From positions 53,010 to 117,009 of the forward strand of contig NZ_CAXUSG020000014.1 of NCBI RefSeq assembly GCF_964253915.1: a stretch of DNA of 64,000 bases, in the 5' to 3' direction. Below, in pieces: positions 23,138 to 31,300 of the stretch (position 1 is the first letter of the stretch; each line of letters opens with the position of its first letter). A model generated the notes under the pieces. It had not been told where the DNA came from, ran no database searches, and saw only the letters and a list, made by a program, of their open reading frames with translations. This DNA is from Metarhizobium sp964253915 (lineage in GTDB: Bacteria > Pseudomonadota > Alphaproteobacteria > Rhizobiales > Rhizobiaceae). A program made the translations under genes and the position numbers.

Positions 23138-24511
23138 ATGGCGATCCTTCAGAAACTGAAAGAGCGCTTCCGGCGCGACAGCGTCACGCTCGACCTGCAC
23201 GACATCCAGGCGCTGATTCTGCGAAGCCGGCCGGAGCCCTATGTCGGCATCCACGCCATGCTCCATTTCGACGAGGCCGAGGGCGCGCGCGACCTCCTCG
23301 GCCGGCTCGCGCCGCATATCACCTCGGCCGACAACTGGAGCGACGATCTCGATTTCTGGATCGGGGCCGCACTCAGCTTCGAGGGGCTGAAGGCGCTCGG
23401 CCTGCCGGAAGCACAACTCAAGACCTTCCCGCTCCCCTTCCAGCAGGGCATGCCCGCACGCGCGGAGCAGCTTCGCGACTTCGGACCCAACGCGCCGGAA
23501 AACTGGGAAGACGTGTTCAAGCCGGGCAACTGCCATCTCGCGCTGACCATCTACGCGGTCGACGATGATGCGCTCGACAAGGCGCTGGCGACGGCGCGCA
23601 CCGAACTCGACCGGAGCAGCGGCGTCACCTTGCTCGGCGAGCATCGCTTCGGCGCGCCGGACGGCGCGAAAAACCCGTTCGGTTTCCGGGATTCGATCTC
23701 CCAGCCCGCAGTGGAGGGCAGCGGCGTTGATCCGCTGCCAGGCGAGGAGCGGCCGATCAAGGCCGGCGAATTCATCCTCGGCTATGAGAGCGAGAACGGC
23801 CAGCCGCTCGGCATGCCCGAGCCTGCGGTTCTCGGAAGGAACGGCACCTTCGTCGTAATGCGCAAGTATAACAGCCGGGTCGGTTGCTTCAACGCCTTCC
23901 TCAAGGCACATGGCGACACGCCGGAGGAACGCGAGCGCCTTGCCGCCAAGATGTTCGGGCGCTGGCGCTCCGGCGCACCCTTGACGCTGGCGCACGATCA
24001 CGACGATCCCGACCTCGGCGCCGATCCGCAGCGCAACAACGACTTCACCTTCAAGGACGATCCCAAAGGCCGCGTCGTGCCGCTCGGCTGCCATATGCGA
24101 CGGCTCAATCCCCGCGATTCCGAGTTGACGCTGCTCACCGACGTCAACATCCACCGCATCATTCGCCGTTCCTCGACCTTCGGGCCGGTTTATTCCGAGG
24201 ATGTGGGGCCTGAGGACGATGCCAACGGCGATCGCGGCCTGTTCTTCATCTTCATCAGCGCGCGTGCCTACGACACGATCGAGTTCATGCAGCAGGAGTG
24301 GATCAACCGAGGCAATTTCGTCGACCTTGGCGAAGAGCGCGATCCGATCGTTGGCCTGCATGAGGATGATGGCCGGTTCACGATCCCGCAGGCGCCGGCG
24401 CGCAAGCGCATCGACGGTGTGCAGACTTTCAATGTCATGAAGGGCGGCGAATATCTGTTCATGCCAAGCCTGTCCGCGCTCAAATGGCTGGCGGCCGGGA
24501 GCTGGGGTTAG
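23138..24511 (+). CDS. DyP-type peroxidase
   Basis: A 457-residue heme peroxidase. The distal signature is NPFGFRDSISQPAVEG with Asp185; most DyPs have GxxDG, so the Gly after Asp is Ser here. The proximal heme His is probably in TDVNIHRIIRRSSTFG, followed by GLFFIFISARAYDTIEFMQQ and the substrate-side region EWINRGNF. It has no Tat or Sec signal, so it is cytoplasmic or an encapsulin-type cargo, although no encapsulin gene is present. It starts 3 bp after the orphan gene, clearly the same operon. It probably reduces hydrogen peroxide or lipid hydroperoxides. Confidence 0.92.
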   Translation: MAILQKLKERFRRDSVTLDLHDIQALILRSRPEPYVGIHAMLHFDEAEGARDLLGRLAPHITSADNWSDDLDFWIGAALSFEGLKALGLPEAQLKTFPLPFQQGMPARAEQLRDFGPNAPENWEDVFKPGNCHLALTIYAVDDDALDKALATARTELDRSSGVTLLGEHRFGAPDGAKNPFGFRDSISQPAVEGSGVDPLPGEERPIKAGEFILGYESENGQPLGMPEPAVLGRNGTFVVMRKYNSRVGCFNAFLKAHGDTPEERERLAAKMFGRWRSGAPLTLAHDHDDPDLGADPQRNNDFTFKDDPKGRVVPLGCHMRRLNPRDSELTLLTDVNIHRIIRRSSTFGPVYSEDVGPEDDANGDRGLFFIFISARAYDTIEFMQQEWINRGNFVDLGEERDPIVGLHEDDGRFTIPQAPARKRIDGVQTFNVMKGGEYLFMPSLSALKWLAAGSWG

Positions 24512-24522
24512 GAACCCGCCGG

Positions 24523-24741
24523 TCAGTCGTTGGCCTTTGTGAAGATGAACGTGCAATTCATCAGGATCGCTGCGCTCGGCCTCACCATGATCTTTGCCAG
24601 TCGCGTCTGGCCCGATCGGTAATCCTGACATCGCGTAGTATCTGGATCATCCTTCCACGCAATATTCGCGGTGACGGAGGCGCTCGGAGACGTGACCACA
24701 TCTACCTTCGGACCGCGCCTAACGATCTCGCGGCAGACCAC
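24523..24741 (-). CDS. Unrecognised small frame downstream of DyP
   Basis: A 72-residue minus-strand frame (MVCREIVRRGPKVDVVTSPS...FIFTKAND) that converges on the DyP gene. It may be the end of a longer, decayed gene, because similar-looking sequence continues upstream in another frame. No family is recognised and it could be spurious. The rest of the gap to the ParB fragment (24742-24968) holds no gene that I can support. Confidence 0.25.
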   Translation of the reverse strand: MVCREIVRRGPKVDVVTSPSASVTANIAWKDDPDTTRCQDYRSGQTRLAKIMVRPSAAILMNCTFIFTKAND

Positions 24742-24968
24742 CCAGGCAGCGTTGGCAATCGCAACGCCGCGTTCGCGCTATCACATGGACGCGGTGACAA
24801 ATGCTGCCATAGTTCGCCGACGCCGATCCCTATGATCCACGACAAAAAATAGTGCACCCAGGACTTCGATGTCCGCGACCTGGACATCGGTCCCAGCAAG
24901 GTGAAGACGCATGTTTTCCGTTGACTTGCCGGTCTAGTGTCGCAGAAAACGCCTGCGCCTCTTGCCAG

Positions 24969-25473
24969 AAGGGCACCCTTCTGGTCACGCAAGGCCGACT
25001 GGACAAGAGCACACTCATTCCCTGCAACATTCGTTCCGGTGACGACAGCGACACCGAGATTTCCCTTGCCGAGAACACGCAGCGCGAGGCCATGCACATC
25101 GTGGATGAGATTCTGGCCTATCGCCAGCTTGTCGAGGGCGGCATGACCCCGGAAAACATTGCTGCCCGTTTCGGCCAGTCCGTCGCCACCGTGCGCCAGC
25201 GGCTTAAGCTCGCCAGTCTTTCCCCTAAAATTCTAGGAGAATTGCGTGAGGATAAAATCCGGATCGATCAAGCCAAGGCGCTTGCGATCAGCGACGATCA
25301 CGCCGCACAGGATCGGGCATGGTTCGAAACACAATCATGGAACCGTGACCCCTACTCTCTTCGCGCCATGCTGACCCGCGATCATGTCCGCAGCACAGAC
25401 AAGCTCGCTCTGTTCGTCGGGATCGAGGCTTACGAGGCCGCAGGGGGGGCAACCATGCGTGATCTGTTTGCAG
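24969..25473 (+). pseudogene. ParB/RepB-type partition protein fragment, both ends lost
   Basis: The frame encodes the end of a ParB nuclease-like domain (IPCNIRSGDDSDTEISLAEN, TQREAMHIVDEILAYRQLV), the helix-turn-helix (NIAARFGQSVATVRQRLKLA) and part of the C-terminal region (RDHVRSTDKLALFVGIEAYE). The N-terminal part before about 24969 is missing and the 3' end stops at the IS6-family repeat at 25474. It belongs to the plasmid ParB group with ENTQREAMH, different from the solitary ParB-like gene at 57538. No parA is nearby. Confidence 0.72.
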
Positions 25474-26281
25474 GGCATCGTAAAGTTAACTTCAGCGAAG
25501 CAAAAGCGTGACGCCCGCCACGTGCACTGCTCATGCGCGAGCGATCTTCGCCCATAGGTTCATCGCCGCTTTGCGCAGTTCGCGATGATGGCTGGAGGGA
25601 ATGTCGTGGCGCGGGATGTGGAAGAGGTTGGCAATCGGATCATGGATGGAAACGAAGAGTTGCAGATGTCGCTTTGACTTGAAGCGCTTCATGATCCGCT
25701 CTCGCCGTCGGATCGGCTGGTGGGAATTCTCCGCCCGATTGTTCAGGCCTTTATGGGAGCGGTGCTCGACACCGGGCATGATTTCCTGCTTTGCGGCGCC
25801 ATAGGAGCGAAGCTTGTCGGTGATCATCACGCGCGGCGATCGTCCCTGGCCTTTCAAAAGCTTGCGCATCAGGCGCTTGGCCGCCTTGGCGTCGCGGCGG
25901 CTTTGCACCAGAACCTCCAGGACAAAACCGTCCTGATCCACGGCGCGCCATAGCCAATGCTTCTTGCCCCGGATCGAAATAACGACCTCATCGAGATGCC
26001 ATTTATCGCCGAGTCGGCCGCGCGAACGTTGACGGATTTGGTTGGTGAAAGTTCGTCCGAATTTCTCTGCCCACAGCCGGATCGTTTGATGCGAGACAAT
26101 GATGCCACGAGCGGCCAGCATGTCTTCGACCATCCGCAGGCTCAGGGGAAAACGGAAATAGAGCCACACCGCGTGGGCAATGATTTCAGCGGGAAAGCGG
26201 TGGCGACGGTAGAGCGGATCACGGTCTGTCATGCCTCTTCATCGCCTATCAAGCCCCAAGTTCCGTTAACTTTACGATGCC
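25474..26281 (-). mobile_element. IS6-family insertion sequence
   Basis: The 808-bp element is bounded by perfect inverted repeats of GGCATCGTAAAGTTAAC (25474-25490 and 26265-26281) around a single transposase gene. The 8 bp on each side (GTTTGCAG and GCTCGGCC) do not match, so it no longer sits in its original target. This is common for IS6 elements, which move by cointegration and cause adjacent deletions; here it joins a ParB fragment to an IS21 remnant. Confidence 0.9.
25531..26232 (-). CDS. IS6-family transposase
   Basis: A 233-residue DDE transposase. It has an N-terminal helix-turn-helix (FPLSLRMVEDMLAARGIIVS, HQTIRLWAEKFG), first Asp in GDKWHLDEVVISIRGKKHWL, second in RVMITDKLRSYGAAKQEIMP, and Glu in NNRAENSHQPIRRRERIMKR, with the FKSKRHLQLFVSIHDPI ending. 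Length and motifs are complete for the family. Confidence 0.94.
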   Translation of the reverse strand: MTDRDPLYRRHRFPAEIIAHAVWLYFRFPLSLRMVEDMLAARGIIVSHQTIRLWAEKFGRTFTNQIRQRSRGRLGDKWHLDEVVISIRGKKHWLWRAVDQDGFVLEVLVQSRRDAKAAKRLMRKLLKGQGRSPRVMITDKLRSYGAAKQEIMPGVEHRSHKGLNNRAENSHQPIRRRERIMKRFKSKRHLQLFVSIHDPIANLFHIPRHDIPSSHHRELRKAAMNLWAKIARA

Positions 26282-26362
26282 GCTCGGCCCATCAGCCCAA
26301 AACATCAAAGGAGAAACGCAGGAACTTGACCCCGACCAACAACACGAACGATACCTAAAGGC

Positions 26363-26412
26363 GGGTCAATTCTCGGTGGAAACGCCGGGTCAGCTCTCAG
26401 TGGAAATCAACA
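26363..26412. repeat. Orphan IS21-family terminal repeats
   Basis: Two tandem, similar units (GGGTCAATTCTCGGTGGAAA and GGGTCAGCTCTCAGTGGAAA) end in ATCAACA. They resemble the double terminal repeats of the IS21-family element at 11918-17002. The outer end would be at 26412. The preceding 80 bp may be the tail of an istB gene (QNIKGETQELDPDQQHERYL). This is what is left after the IS6-family element removed or replaced the rest. Confidence 0.6.
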
Positions 26413-26692
26413 CTTCAGATCGTTCGGTGCATTCCAGCGAGAGATTGCCGGCAAATCGATCGACCCCTGAGTGAAATGGACGCGCGATCGGGAGAACATG
26501 CCGCCCCGCCCAAACAGCCCAAACAGGCATGCCAACAGGATGATAGCGAATGCGAGCCAGGCGCATCGCTGGGCGAGCCAGAACCGGCGCTAAAACGGGC
26601 CATGATCTTCGACACCTTCCGGTAGGGGTATCGGCTTAGGCGTTCGTTACATGGAAAGATCCCGTTGGTTTCGGCATAGTGGTGAGCCGGCC

Positions 26693-27673
26693 CTACTCGA
26701 CAAATTCGACCATGACGCCCGGCTTGACCATGCCGGCCAGTTCTTCGACGTCCCAGTTGGCCAGCCGAACACATCCATGCGATCCGACCTTGCCGATCAG
26801 CTCCGGTACTGGCGTGCCGTGAATGCCGTAGGTAGGCTCTGTCAGGTCGATCCAGACTGTCCCGACAGGACCGTTCGGCCCGCTCGGCAGTTCAAGGATC
26901 TTCTTGTTGTTGCCCTGCTGGAAATTGATCTTCGGATTGTAGGTGTACGTCGGCATTCGCGACACGCCCTTAACCTTGTGAGTACCGGTTGGTGAGGGAC
27001 TGTCCTCACTGCCAATTGTCGCTGGATAGACCGCGAGCAGCGAGCTGTCTTCGGCAAAAGCGAAAACCTGCGCCAGTTTGCGATGAACCTCGATCCGCTT
27101 GACCGATCCGGTCCTGGCAGCGCCGGGAATGGCGACAGCGATCGTTTCGCCCGGCTTGAAGGCCGCCGTCGGATTGAGGGCCTTGATCAGCGCGATATGC
27201 ATGTGGAAACGTTCGGCCAGCTTCTCGGCAATGCTGGTATAGCCGAGATGCTCCATCCTCGCCTGCTCGGCATAGTCTTTTGGAATGCTCTCGACGATAT
27301 CCTCTCCGTCTTCTTGCGTGATGGCATAGGCCTGGATGGCCGGGGCATCATCGGTCAAACGGCCCAGTACGTCGGGATCGAGCTTCCCATCCACTGGCAG
27401 ACCCTGAAGCGTCTCGAAACCGGCAATCGCTTTCGTCAGGTTGTCGCCTAAATAACCGTCGATGACGCCCGGCGATGAACCAGCCCGGTCGAGCAGGACC
27501 TGCAGATGCACGATGGCGGGATTGGGCTCGGTCTGTTTTTCCGCCGGCGCCTCGATCGGAAGGGACGCGATCGCCGTGGTATTGACGGTTTGTGCGTCGA
27601 TCGGCGCTGCAAAGGCTGGGGAACAGAGCGTTAGAGCGGCGGTCAGTGAAAAGTACCGAAAGGCATTCTGCAT
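26693..27673 (-). CDS. L,D-transpeptidase (YkuD) with peptidoglycan-binding domain
   Basis: A 326-residue exported enzyme starting at ATG 27673 with signal peptide MQNAFRYFSLTAALTLCSPA (cleavage near AFA-AP). A PG_binding_1-like region follows (HLQVLLDRAGSSPGVIDGYL, AIAGFETLQGLPVDGKLDPD), then a LysM-like stretch (AERFHMHIALIKALNPTAAF) and the YkuD catalytic domain with IHGTPVPELIGKVGSHGCVR, catalytic Cys301. It makes 3-3 peptide crosslinks or attaches proteins to the cell wall; L,D-crosslinking is prominent in Rhizobiales. A longer start at 27748 exists but would spoil the signal peptide. Confidence 0.9.
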   Translation of the reverse strand: MQNAFRYFSLTAALTLCSPAFAAPIDAQTVNTTAIASLPIEAPAEKQTEPNPAIVHLQVLLDRAGSSPGVIDGYLGDNLTKAIAGFETLQGLPVDGKLDPDVLGRLTDDAPAIQAYAITQEDGEDIVESIPKDYAEQARMEHLGYTSIAEKLAERFHMHIALIKALNPTAAFKPGETIAVAIPGAARTGSVKRIEVHRKLAQVFAFAEDSSLLAVYPATIGSEDSPSPTGTHKVKGVSRMPTYTYNPKINFQQGNNKKILELPSGPNGPVGTVWIDLTEPTYGIHGTPVPELIGKVGSHGCVRLANWDVEELAGMVKPGVMVEFVE

Positions 27674-27752
27674 GGAGGCTACCGATAAATTAGGGAGAGA
27701 CTCTCCACCCGGTGGATGGAGAGGCTTCATTGGAGAAAGGTCAAGCAAGGAA

Positions 27753-27778
27753 GAAGGCCGCCGTTTCCGGCGGCCTTC
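27753..27778. terminator. Hairpin between membrane-protein gene and L,D-transpeptidase gene
   Basis: A 10-bp perfect stem GAAGGCCGCC/GGCGGCCTTC with a 6-base loop lies just after the stop of the membrane-protein gene (27785, minus strand). The T-run is weak, but position and stem strength suit a transcription terminator or mRNA 3' end. Confidence 0.6.
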
Positions 27779-27784
27779 ATCTTG

Positions 27785-28696
27785 TCAAATCGTGCGGCGA
27801 GTGGTGGTTTCGGCCAGAAGCAACGCCTTCTTCGTGCCGTAGGAACCGCCGAACCAGGCCGCCACAGCCCCGAGCAGGAGGGCGAAGAAGCCGAGGATCG
27901 CGCCGGCCGACACTGCCTTGGTGGCCGTCTGCGCCGCCTCGAGCGCCTGCTGCTTGGCCGCAGCAACATTGTCGCGATAGGTCTTCTCGTACTGCTCGAC
28001 CTGGGTGCGGGCCTGATCGACCGGGATGTTCTGTGCCTTGGCGATCGCATCAGCGGCGCGATTGCGGGCATCTGCGGCCTTTGCCTGGTCACCGGTCACC
28101 GCGGCCTGGACCGCCGACACCGCAGCGTCACGCAGGGCTGCCGGATCGTTGCCGCCGGACGCATTGCGGATCTGTTGCTCGATCCCCGCCATCGGGTTGG
28201 CCGAGTTGGTGAGGGCAGGGGCTGCCGCCGTGGCAGCGGTCGCGGCCGTCTGGCCAACGCCACCGACAATGCTGGACAGACCACTGAACGCTCCGCCGAT
28301 GAGAGCACCGACCGACGTGGTCAGCAGGTACAGGATGACGAGAGTGGTGACGGCCCAGGTGGTTACGCCCTGATAGCCGCCGGTCGAGCGGCTCGGACGG
28401 CCTGACAGGCGGCTGGCGGCATAACCGCCGACGAAGGAAGCAATAATGCCGGCCACAACGAACCACGCGCCACCGGCTATGGAAAAGGTGCTTGCATTCG
28501 GGTTATCATAGGTTGCGGGATCGATCACGGCGGCGCCGATGCCCACTCCCAGAAGATTGAGGAGGAACTGGACGGCAAGCGCCAGGACGACCCCGGCGAA
28601 GATCGCGCCCCAAGACACCTTGTGCAATGTGGCTGTAAGGGAGGGGTCGACATAGGCCGCTTCGCGCGACACGTGGACGGAGACAGGTTCGGTCAT
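27785..28696 (-). CDS. Membrane protein (PhnA-like family) with Ala-rich periplasmic helix
   Basis: A 303-residue protein with four likely membrane segments: about 30-55 (WGAIFAGVVLALAVQFLLNL), 75-95 (GGAWFVVAGIIASFVGGYAA), 112-135 (AVTTLVILYLLTTSVGALIG) and 270-290 (GAILGFFALLLGAVAAWFGG). Between the third and fourth lies a long Ala/Gln-rich helical segment with repeated NRAADAIAKAQNIPVDQART-like heptads. Similar proteins in Rhizobiales are annotated as PhnA-like or hypothetical membrane proteins; function is unknown. It is in a block of envelope and stress genes. Confidence 0.8.
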   Translation of the reverse strand: MTEPVSVHVSREAAYVDPSLTATLHKVSWGAIFAGVVLALAVQFLLNLLGVGIGAAVIDPATYDNPNASTFSIAGGAWFVVAGIIASFVGGYAASRLSGRPSRSTGGYQGVTTWAVTTLVILYLLTTSVGALIGGAFSGLSSIVGGVGQTAATAATAAAPALTNSANPMAGIEQQIRNASGGNDPAALRDAAVSAVQAAVTGDQAKAADARNRAADAIAKAQNIPVDQARTQVEQYEKTYRDNVAAAKQQALEAAQTATKAVSAGAILGFFALLLGAVAAWFGGSYGTKKALLLAETTTRRTI

Positions 28697-28839
28697 GGTG
28701 CATCCTCTTCATCACGGGAATGTGAGTGCCATACTAACGCCGCAATCGCCGTTCGGTTCCCGTCCAGCAGGATACAAAAAAGACCGGCGATGGGATCGCC
28801 GGCCTCGAACTGCAGCTTCATCAAACGAAGAGCCTTCCA

Positions 28840-29694
28840 TTAGTCCTTGCGGACAATACGGTCGGATCGTTCATCTTCGACTTCCACCTCGGTGCGGCGA
28901 ACGCTGTCGCTGATGGTTTCCTCGCGCTGCTCGGCCGTTTTGCGCAGAGCAATCTCTTCGACAACGCGCGCATCCTTCGAGACGATCGCCTCCTCATGAT
29001 GCTCCTCGGCCTCGATCGTACGGTCGACGAAGGCGTTCTCCGTTTCGGTTACCGGACGGTCGACCGTGCGGCGCTCGATGCTGACGTTCTCGTCGCGCAG
29101 CGATACCTGTTCACTGACAGGATTTTCGACCACGTAAGAACGGACACGCACGCGGCCATGATTGAGGTCACGCTTGCCGACGCGAAGCTCTTCCTCGACC
29201 ACCGGGATAACCTCTTCACGGCCGGCCTCCAGAGCTACCGTTCCGGTTGCGCTGGCACGATTGGCGGAGGCGCCATACGAACTCACGGTCTCCTGCTGGT
29301 TCCACCCTTCCGAGCGCCAGCTCTCTGCACGCTGATCGAGATCGATGCTGCCCTCGTCATCGAGGATATCGATAACCTTGTCATAAGAGGCGGCGGTGAC
29401 GTTGCTGACCGTCACAAGATAGCCACCGCGGCGAAGACCTTCGGAATAGACGGCGCGGTCCTCGTCGGGAAAGAAGAAGTCTTCCAGCTTCTCCCAGAAG
29501 CCCTTGTGCTCGGAGGCAACTTCAGTCGAGGTTGTAGACTCCTTTCCGGCGACGACGCGAATGCCGTCGCGGGCAATCCCGGCTTCCGCAAGGCGTTCGA
29601 CGGCGGCGTCCGCATCGCTGCGGTTTTCGAAGAAGGCCGCCACCGTGTTCGATGACGAGGCGCCGTATGACGATGTGGTTTCTCTGTAGGTCAT
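28840..29694 (-). CDS. DUF2382 (YsnF/AvaK-type) stress protein, long form
   Basis: A 284-residue protein. The N-terminal half (VAAFFENRSDADAAVERLAE, AGIARDGIRVVAG, RRGGYLVTVSNVTAASYDKV) resembles the general-stress YsnF N-terminal domain. The C-terminal half from about residue 160 is a DUF2382 domain (EEVIPVVEEELRVGKRDLNH, GRVRVRSYVVENPVSEQVSL, VSIERRTVDRPVTE). The last 40 residues are strongly charged. It is followed upstream by a second, short DUF2382 gene 32 bp away, probably one operon. DUF2382 proteins are linked to stress in several bacteria, with no defined biochemical role. Confidence 0.88.
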   Translation of the reverse strand: MTYRETTSSYGASSSNTVAAFFENRSDADAAVERLAEAGIARDGIRVVAGKESTTSTEVASEHKGFWEKLEDFFFPDEDRAVYSEGLRRGGYLVTVSNVTAASYDKVIDILDDEGSIDLDQRAESWRSEGWNQQETVSSYGASANRASATGTVALEAGREEVIPVVEEELRVGKRDLNHGRVRVRSYVVENPVSEQVSLRDENVSIERRTVDRPVTETENAFVDRTIEAEEHHEEAIVSKDARVVEEIALRKTAEQREETISDSVRRTEVEVEDERSDRIVRKD

Positions 29695-29726
29695 GAGTTT
29701 CTCCTTTTCTCGGATTGATAATTAGC

Positions 29727-30098
29727 TCAGGGGTCGTCGCGCTCGATGCTGGCACGTTGCTTGCGCAGTTCGACCGGAATGGAAACGTCCTCGGTGGTGG
29801 CGACGCGGCGGATATGGATCTCTTCGACCAGCATCAGACGCTTCTCGACAACGAGAACCTCCTCCATCACAGGTACAATGGTCACGTCACCGTCCGTGCG
29901 AACACCCGGCGCTTCTGACACTTCACGTCCGATTGCCACACGCGTCACCTCGACATTCTCGCTGTCGAGGCGTGCTTCCGCTGCTTCTGTGACAAACTCG
30001 GTTTTGGTGCTCACGCGAACGCGGCCGTCGCTCACGGCGCGCTTGTCGATGACAAGCTGTTCTTCGATCAGCGATAGTTTCTTGTCAGGCTCGGCCAT
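29727..30098 (-). CDS. DUF2382 protein, short form
   Basis: A 123-residue protein starting at ATG 30098 (GGAA upstream). It is essentially only a DUF2382 domain: LSLIEEQLVIDKRAVSDGRV, RVSTKTEFVTEAAEARLDSE, NVEVTRVAIGREVSEAPGVR, and VMEEVLVVEKRLMLVEEIHI. Its sequence parallels the C-terminal half of the neighbouring long DUF2382 protein, so the two may have arisen by duplication. A GTG start 72 bp further upstream is possible but less likely. Confidence 0.85.
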   Translation of the reverse strand: MAEPDKKLSLIEEQLVIDKRAVSDGRVRVSTKTEFVTEAAEARLDSENVEVTRVAIGREVSEAPGVRTDGDVTIVPVMEEVLVVEKRLMLVEEIHIRRVATTEDVSIPVELRKQRASIERDDP

Positions 30099-30256
30099 GC
30101 GGGTTCCAGATCGTTTGTGACCAGCATTGAACGAGCGAAGTCCAACCTTGTTCCTTGATGAAGGTCGCACGTCACCAGCTCAGCAAAAATCGCCCAAGGC
30201 CGGAACAAAGTATTGACGCAGTGATTTTGTGGCTCACGAGGAAAGATTGGATAAGC

Positions 30257-30769
30257 ATGATGAATATCCTGATCGTCGAAGACCAGTGGCTGCTTTCGAG
30301 CGCGGTCGAAGAGGCGGTATTGTCGCTCGGGCATGAGGCCATCGGGACGGCAACCACGGCAAAGGAAGCGTATGAGCTTGCCGACAAGGCAGAGGTTGTT
30401 TTTGTCGACGTCAATCTGATCGATGGTGCGACAGGCCCAGAGATTGGCCGACGTCTCGCAGCAGACGGGGTCACCGTCGTCTTCATGACCGGCAATCCGG
30501 AACAGCTTGGCTCAGGCGTCGGAGGCGCTCTCGGGGTAATCTCAAAACCGGTGATGGACCTGGAGCTGGTCGAGACGATCCGATCCAACACGCAACGGAT
30601 CATCATGCCGGGCGAGACTGCATTGCTCCCAAGCGCTTTATTGCGTTTCATTGATCGCTACCTGGCAAGACCGTTCTATTCGTCGAGGTCGTTTAGTGTG
30701 ACGCTCGCCAACTCGTGGAGCTTCTCAGCGCGGCCTGGCTCTTCATCAGCGGCCAGAATAACCGCGTAG
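30257..30769 (+). CDS. Single-domain response regulator (3' end overlaps an antisense gene)
   Basis: A receiver-domain protein starting at ATG 30257 (MMNILIVEDQWLLSSAVEEA) with phospho-acceptor Asp51 (VVFVDVNLIDGATGPEIGRR), the Thr-type switch residue in VVFMTGNPEQL and the conserved Lys in ALGVISKPVMDLELVETI. The receiver ends near residue 118. The last 50 residues (RYLARPFYSSRSFSVTLANS...) are Ser/Arg-rich, read across the opposing small gene at 30676-30924, and are probably not conserved; a frameshift or lost stop near 30660 is possible. It is divergent from the DUF2382 pair and may take part in the same stress response. Confidence 0.8.
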   Translation: MMNILIVEDQWLLSSAVEEAVLSLGHEAIGTATTAKEAYELADKAEVVFVDVNLIDGATGPEIGRRLAADGVTVVFMTGNPEQLGSGVGGALGVISKPVMDLELVETIRSNTQRIIMPGETALLPSALLRFIDRYLARPFYSSRSFSVTLANSWSFSARPGSSSAARITA

Positions 30770-30924
30770 AAGGCGGCCCGAGATATTTCTTTCTTAGACG
30801 CAGCAGGGTGTTTCTTTCGGACCGCGTCTACGAGATCCTTCGGTCTCATTCCCCGGAGAGCGAGTTTAGCAATCATCCGCGCAATATCTTCAATATCTGG
30901 TGCCAGTTCTCGATCGTGTCCCAT
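30676..30924 (-). CDS. Small conserved-looking protein, unknown function
   Basis: An 82-residue acidic/basic mixed helical protein (MGHDRELAPDIEDIARMIAK, LALRGMRPKDLVDAVRKKHP, AASKKEISRAAFYAVILAAD). Clean codon use and a helix-turn-helix-like centre suggest a real gene. It overlaps the 3' end of the response regulator on the other strand by 94 bp. No family is recognised. Confidence 0.6.
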   Translation of the reverse strand: MGHDRELAPDIEDIARMIAKLALRGMRPKDLVDAVRKKHPAASKKEISRAAFYAVILAADEEPGRAEKLHELASVTLNDLDE

Positions 30925-31300
30925 GGAGTGGTGTAGCTTAGACGACCACGGCTCATCCCAGAGGGCCGGATGAGTGTCAGCTTGCGGCTGGCAGGCTGAT
31001 GAGCGGTGGAGAGAGGGGGCAAGCGCTAAACCGGAGGGGGATCACCCACCCGGAGGGCCGAGACGTATTTCATGGAAATGCGGCCGGTGCTGCAGGCCGC
31101 AGGCCGAAGCATGGGGAGACCGGTTTAGTGCTTGTGGGGGAGAGAGGGCAGAGCGCCTTTCTCCCCTCTCAGTGCGCTGAATAAATTCGCCTTCCGGCCC
31201 GAAGGATATATTCCGGCACAGATAGCTTCCAGGCGGCTACGCGCCGTCATTTCCGTCATTCGAGAGCGCCAGAACACATCCTGGAAGCAGCCATTCTCCC
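30925..31300. other. Noncoding stretch between small gene and receiver-kinase gene
   Basis: About 375 bp with G-rich patches and no convincing gene. Short plus-strand frames (for example 30974-31180) have no coding character. A weak imperfect hairpin is visible near 31193-31208 (CCTTC...GAAGG). Nothing else is seen. Confidence 0.4.

Noticed and set aside
22376..24631. A 751-codon open frame on the minus strand opposite the DyP operon
   Set aside because: It is the antisense shadow of the dyp, orphan and catalase-like genes in very GC-rich DNA; its protein is repetitive His/Glu/Arg-rich and has no domain.
26363..26412. Tandem 25-bp-like repeats that might suggest a small CRISPR or iteron array
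   Set aside because: There are only two units, they end in an IS21-type ATCAACA tip and resemble the ends of the IS21-family element at 11918-17002.
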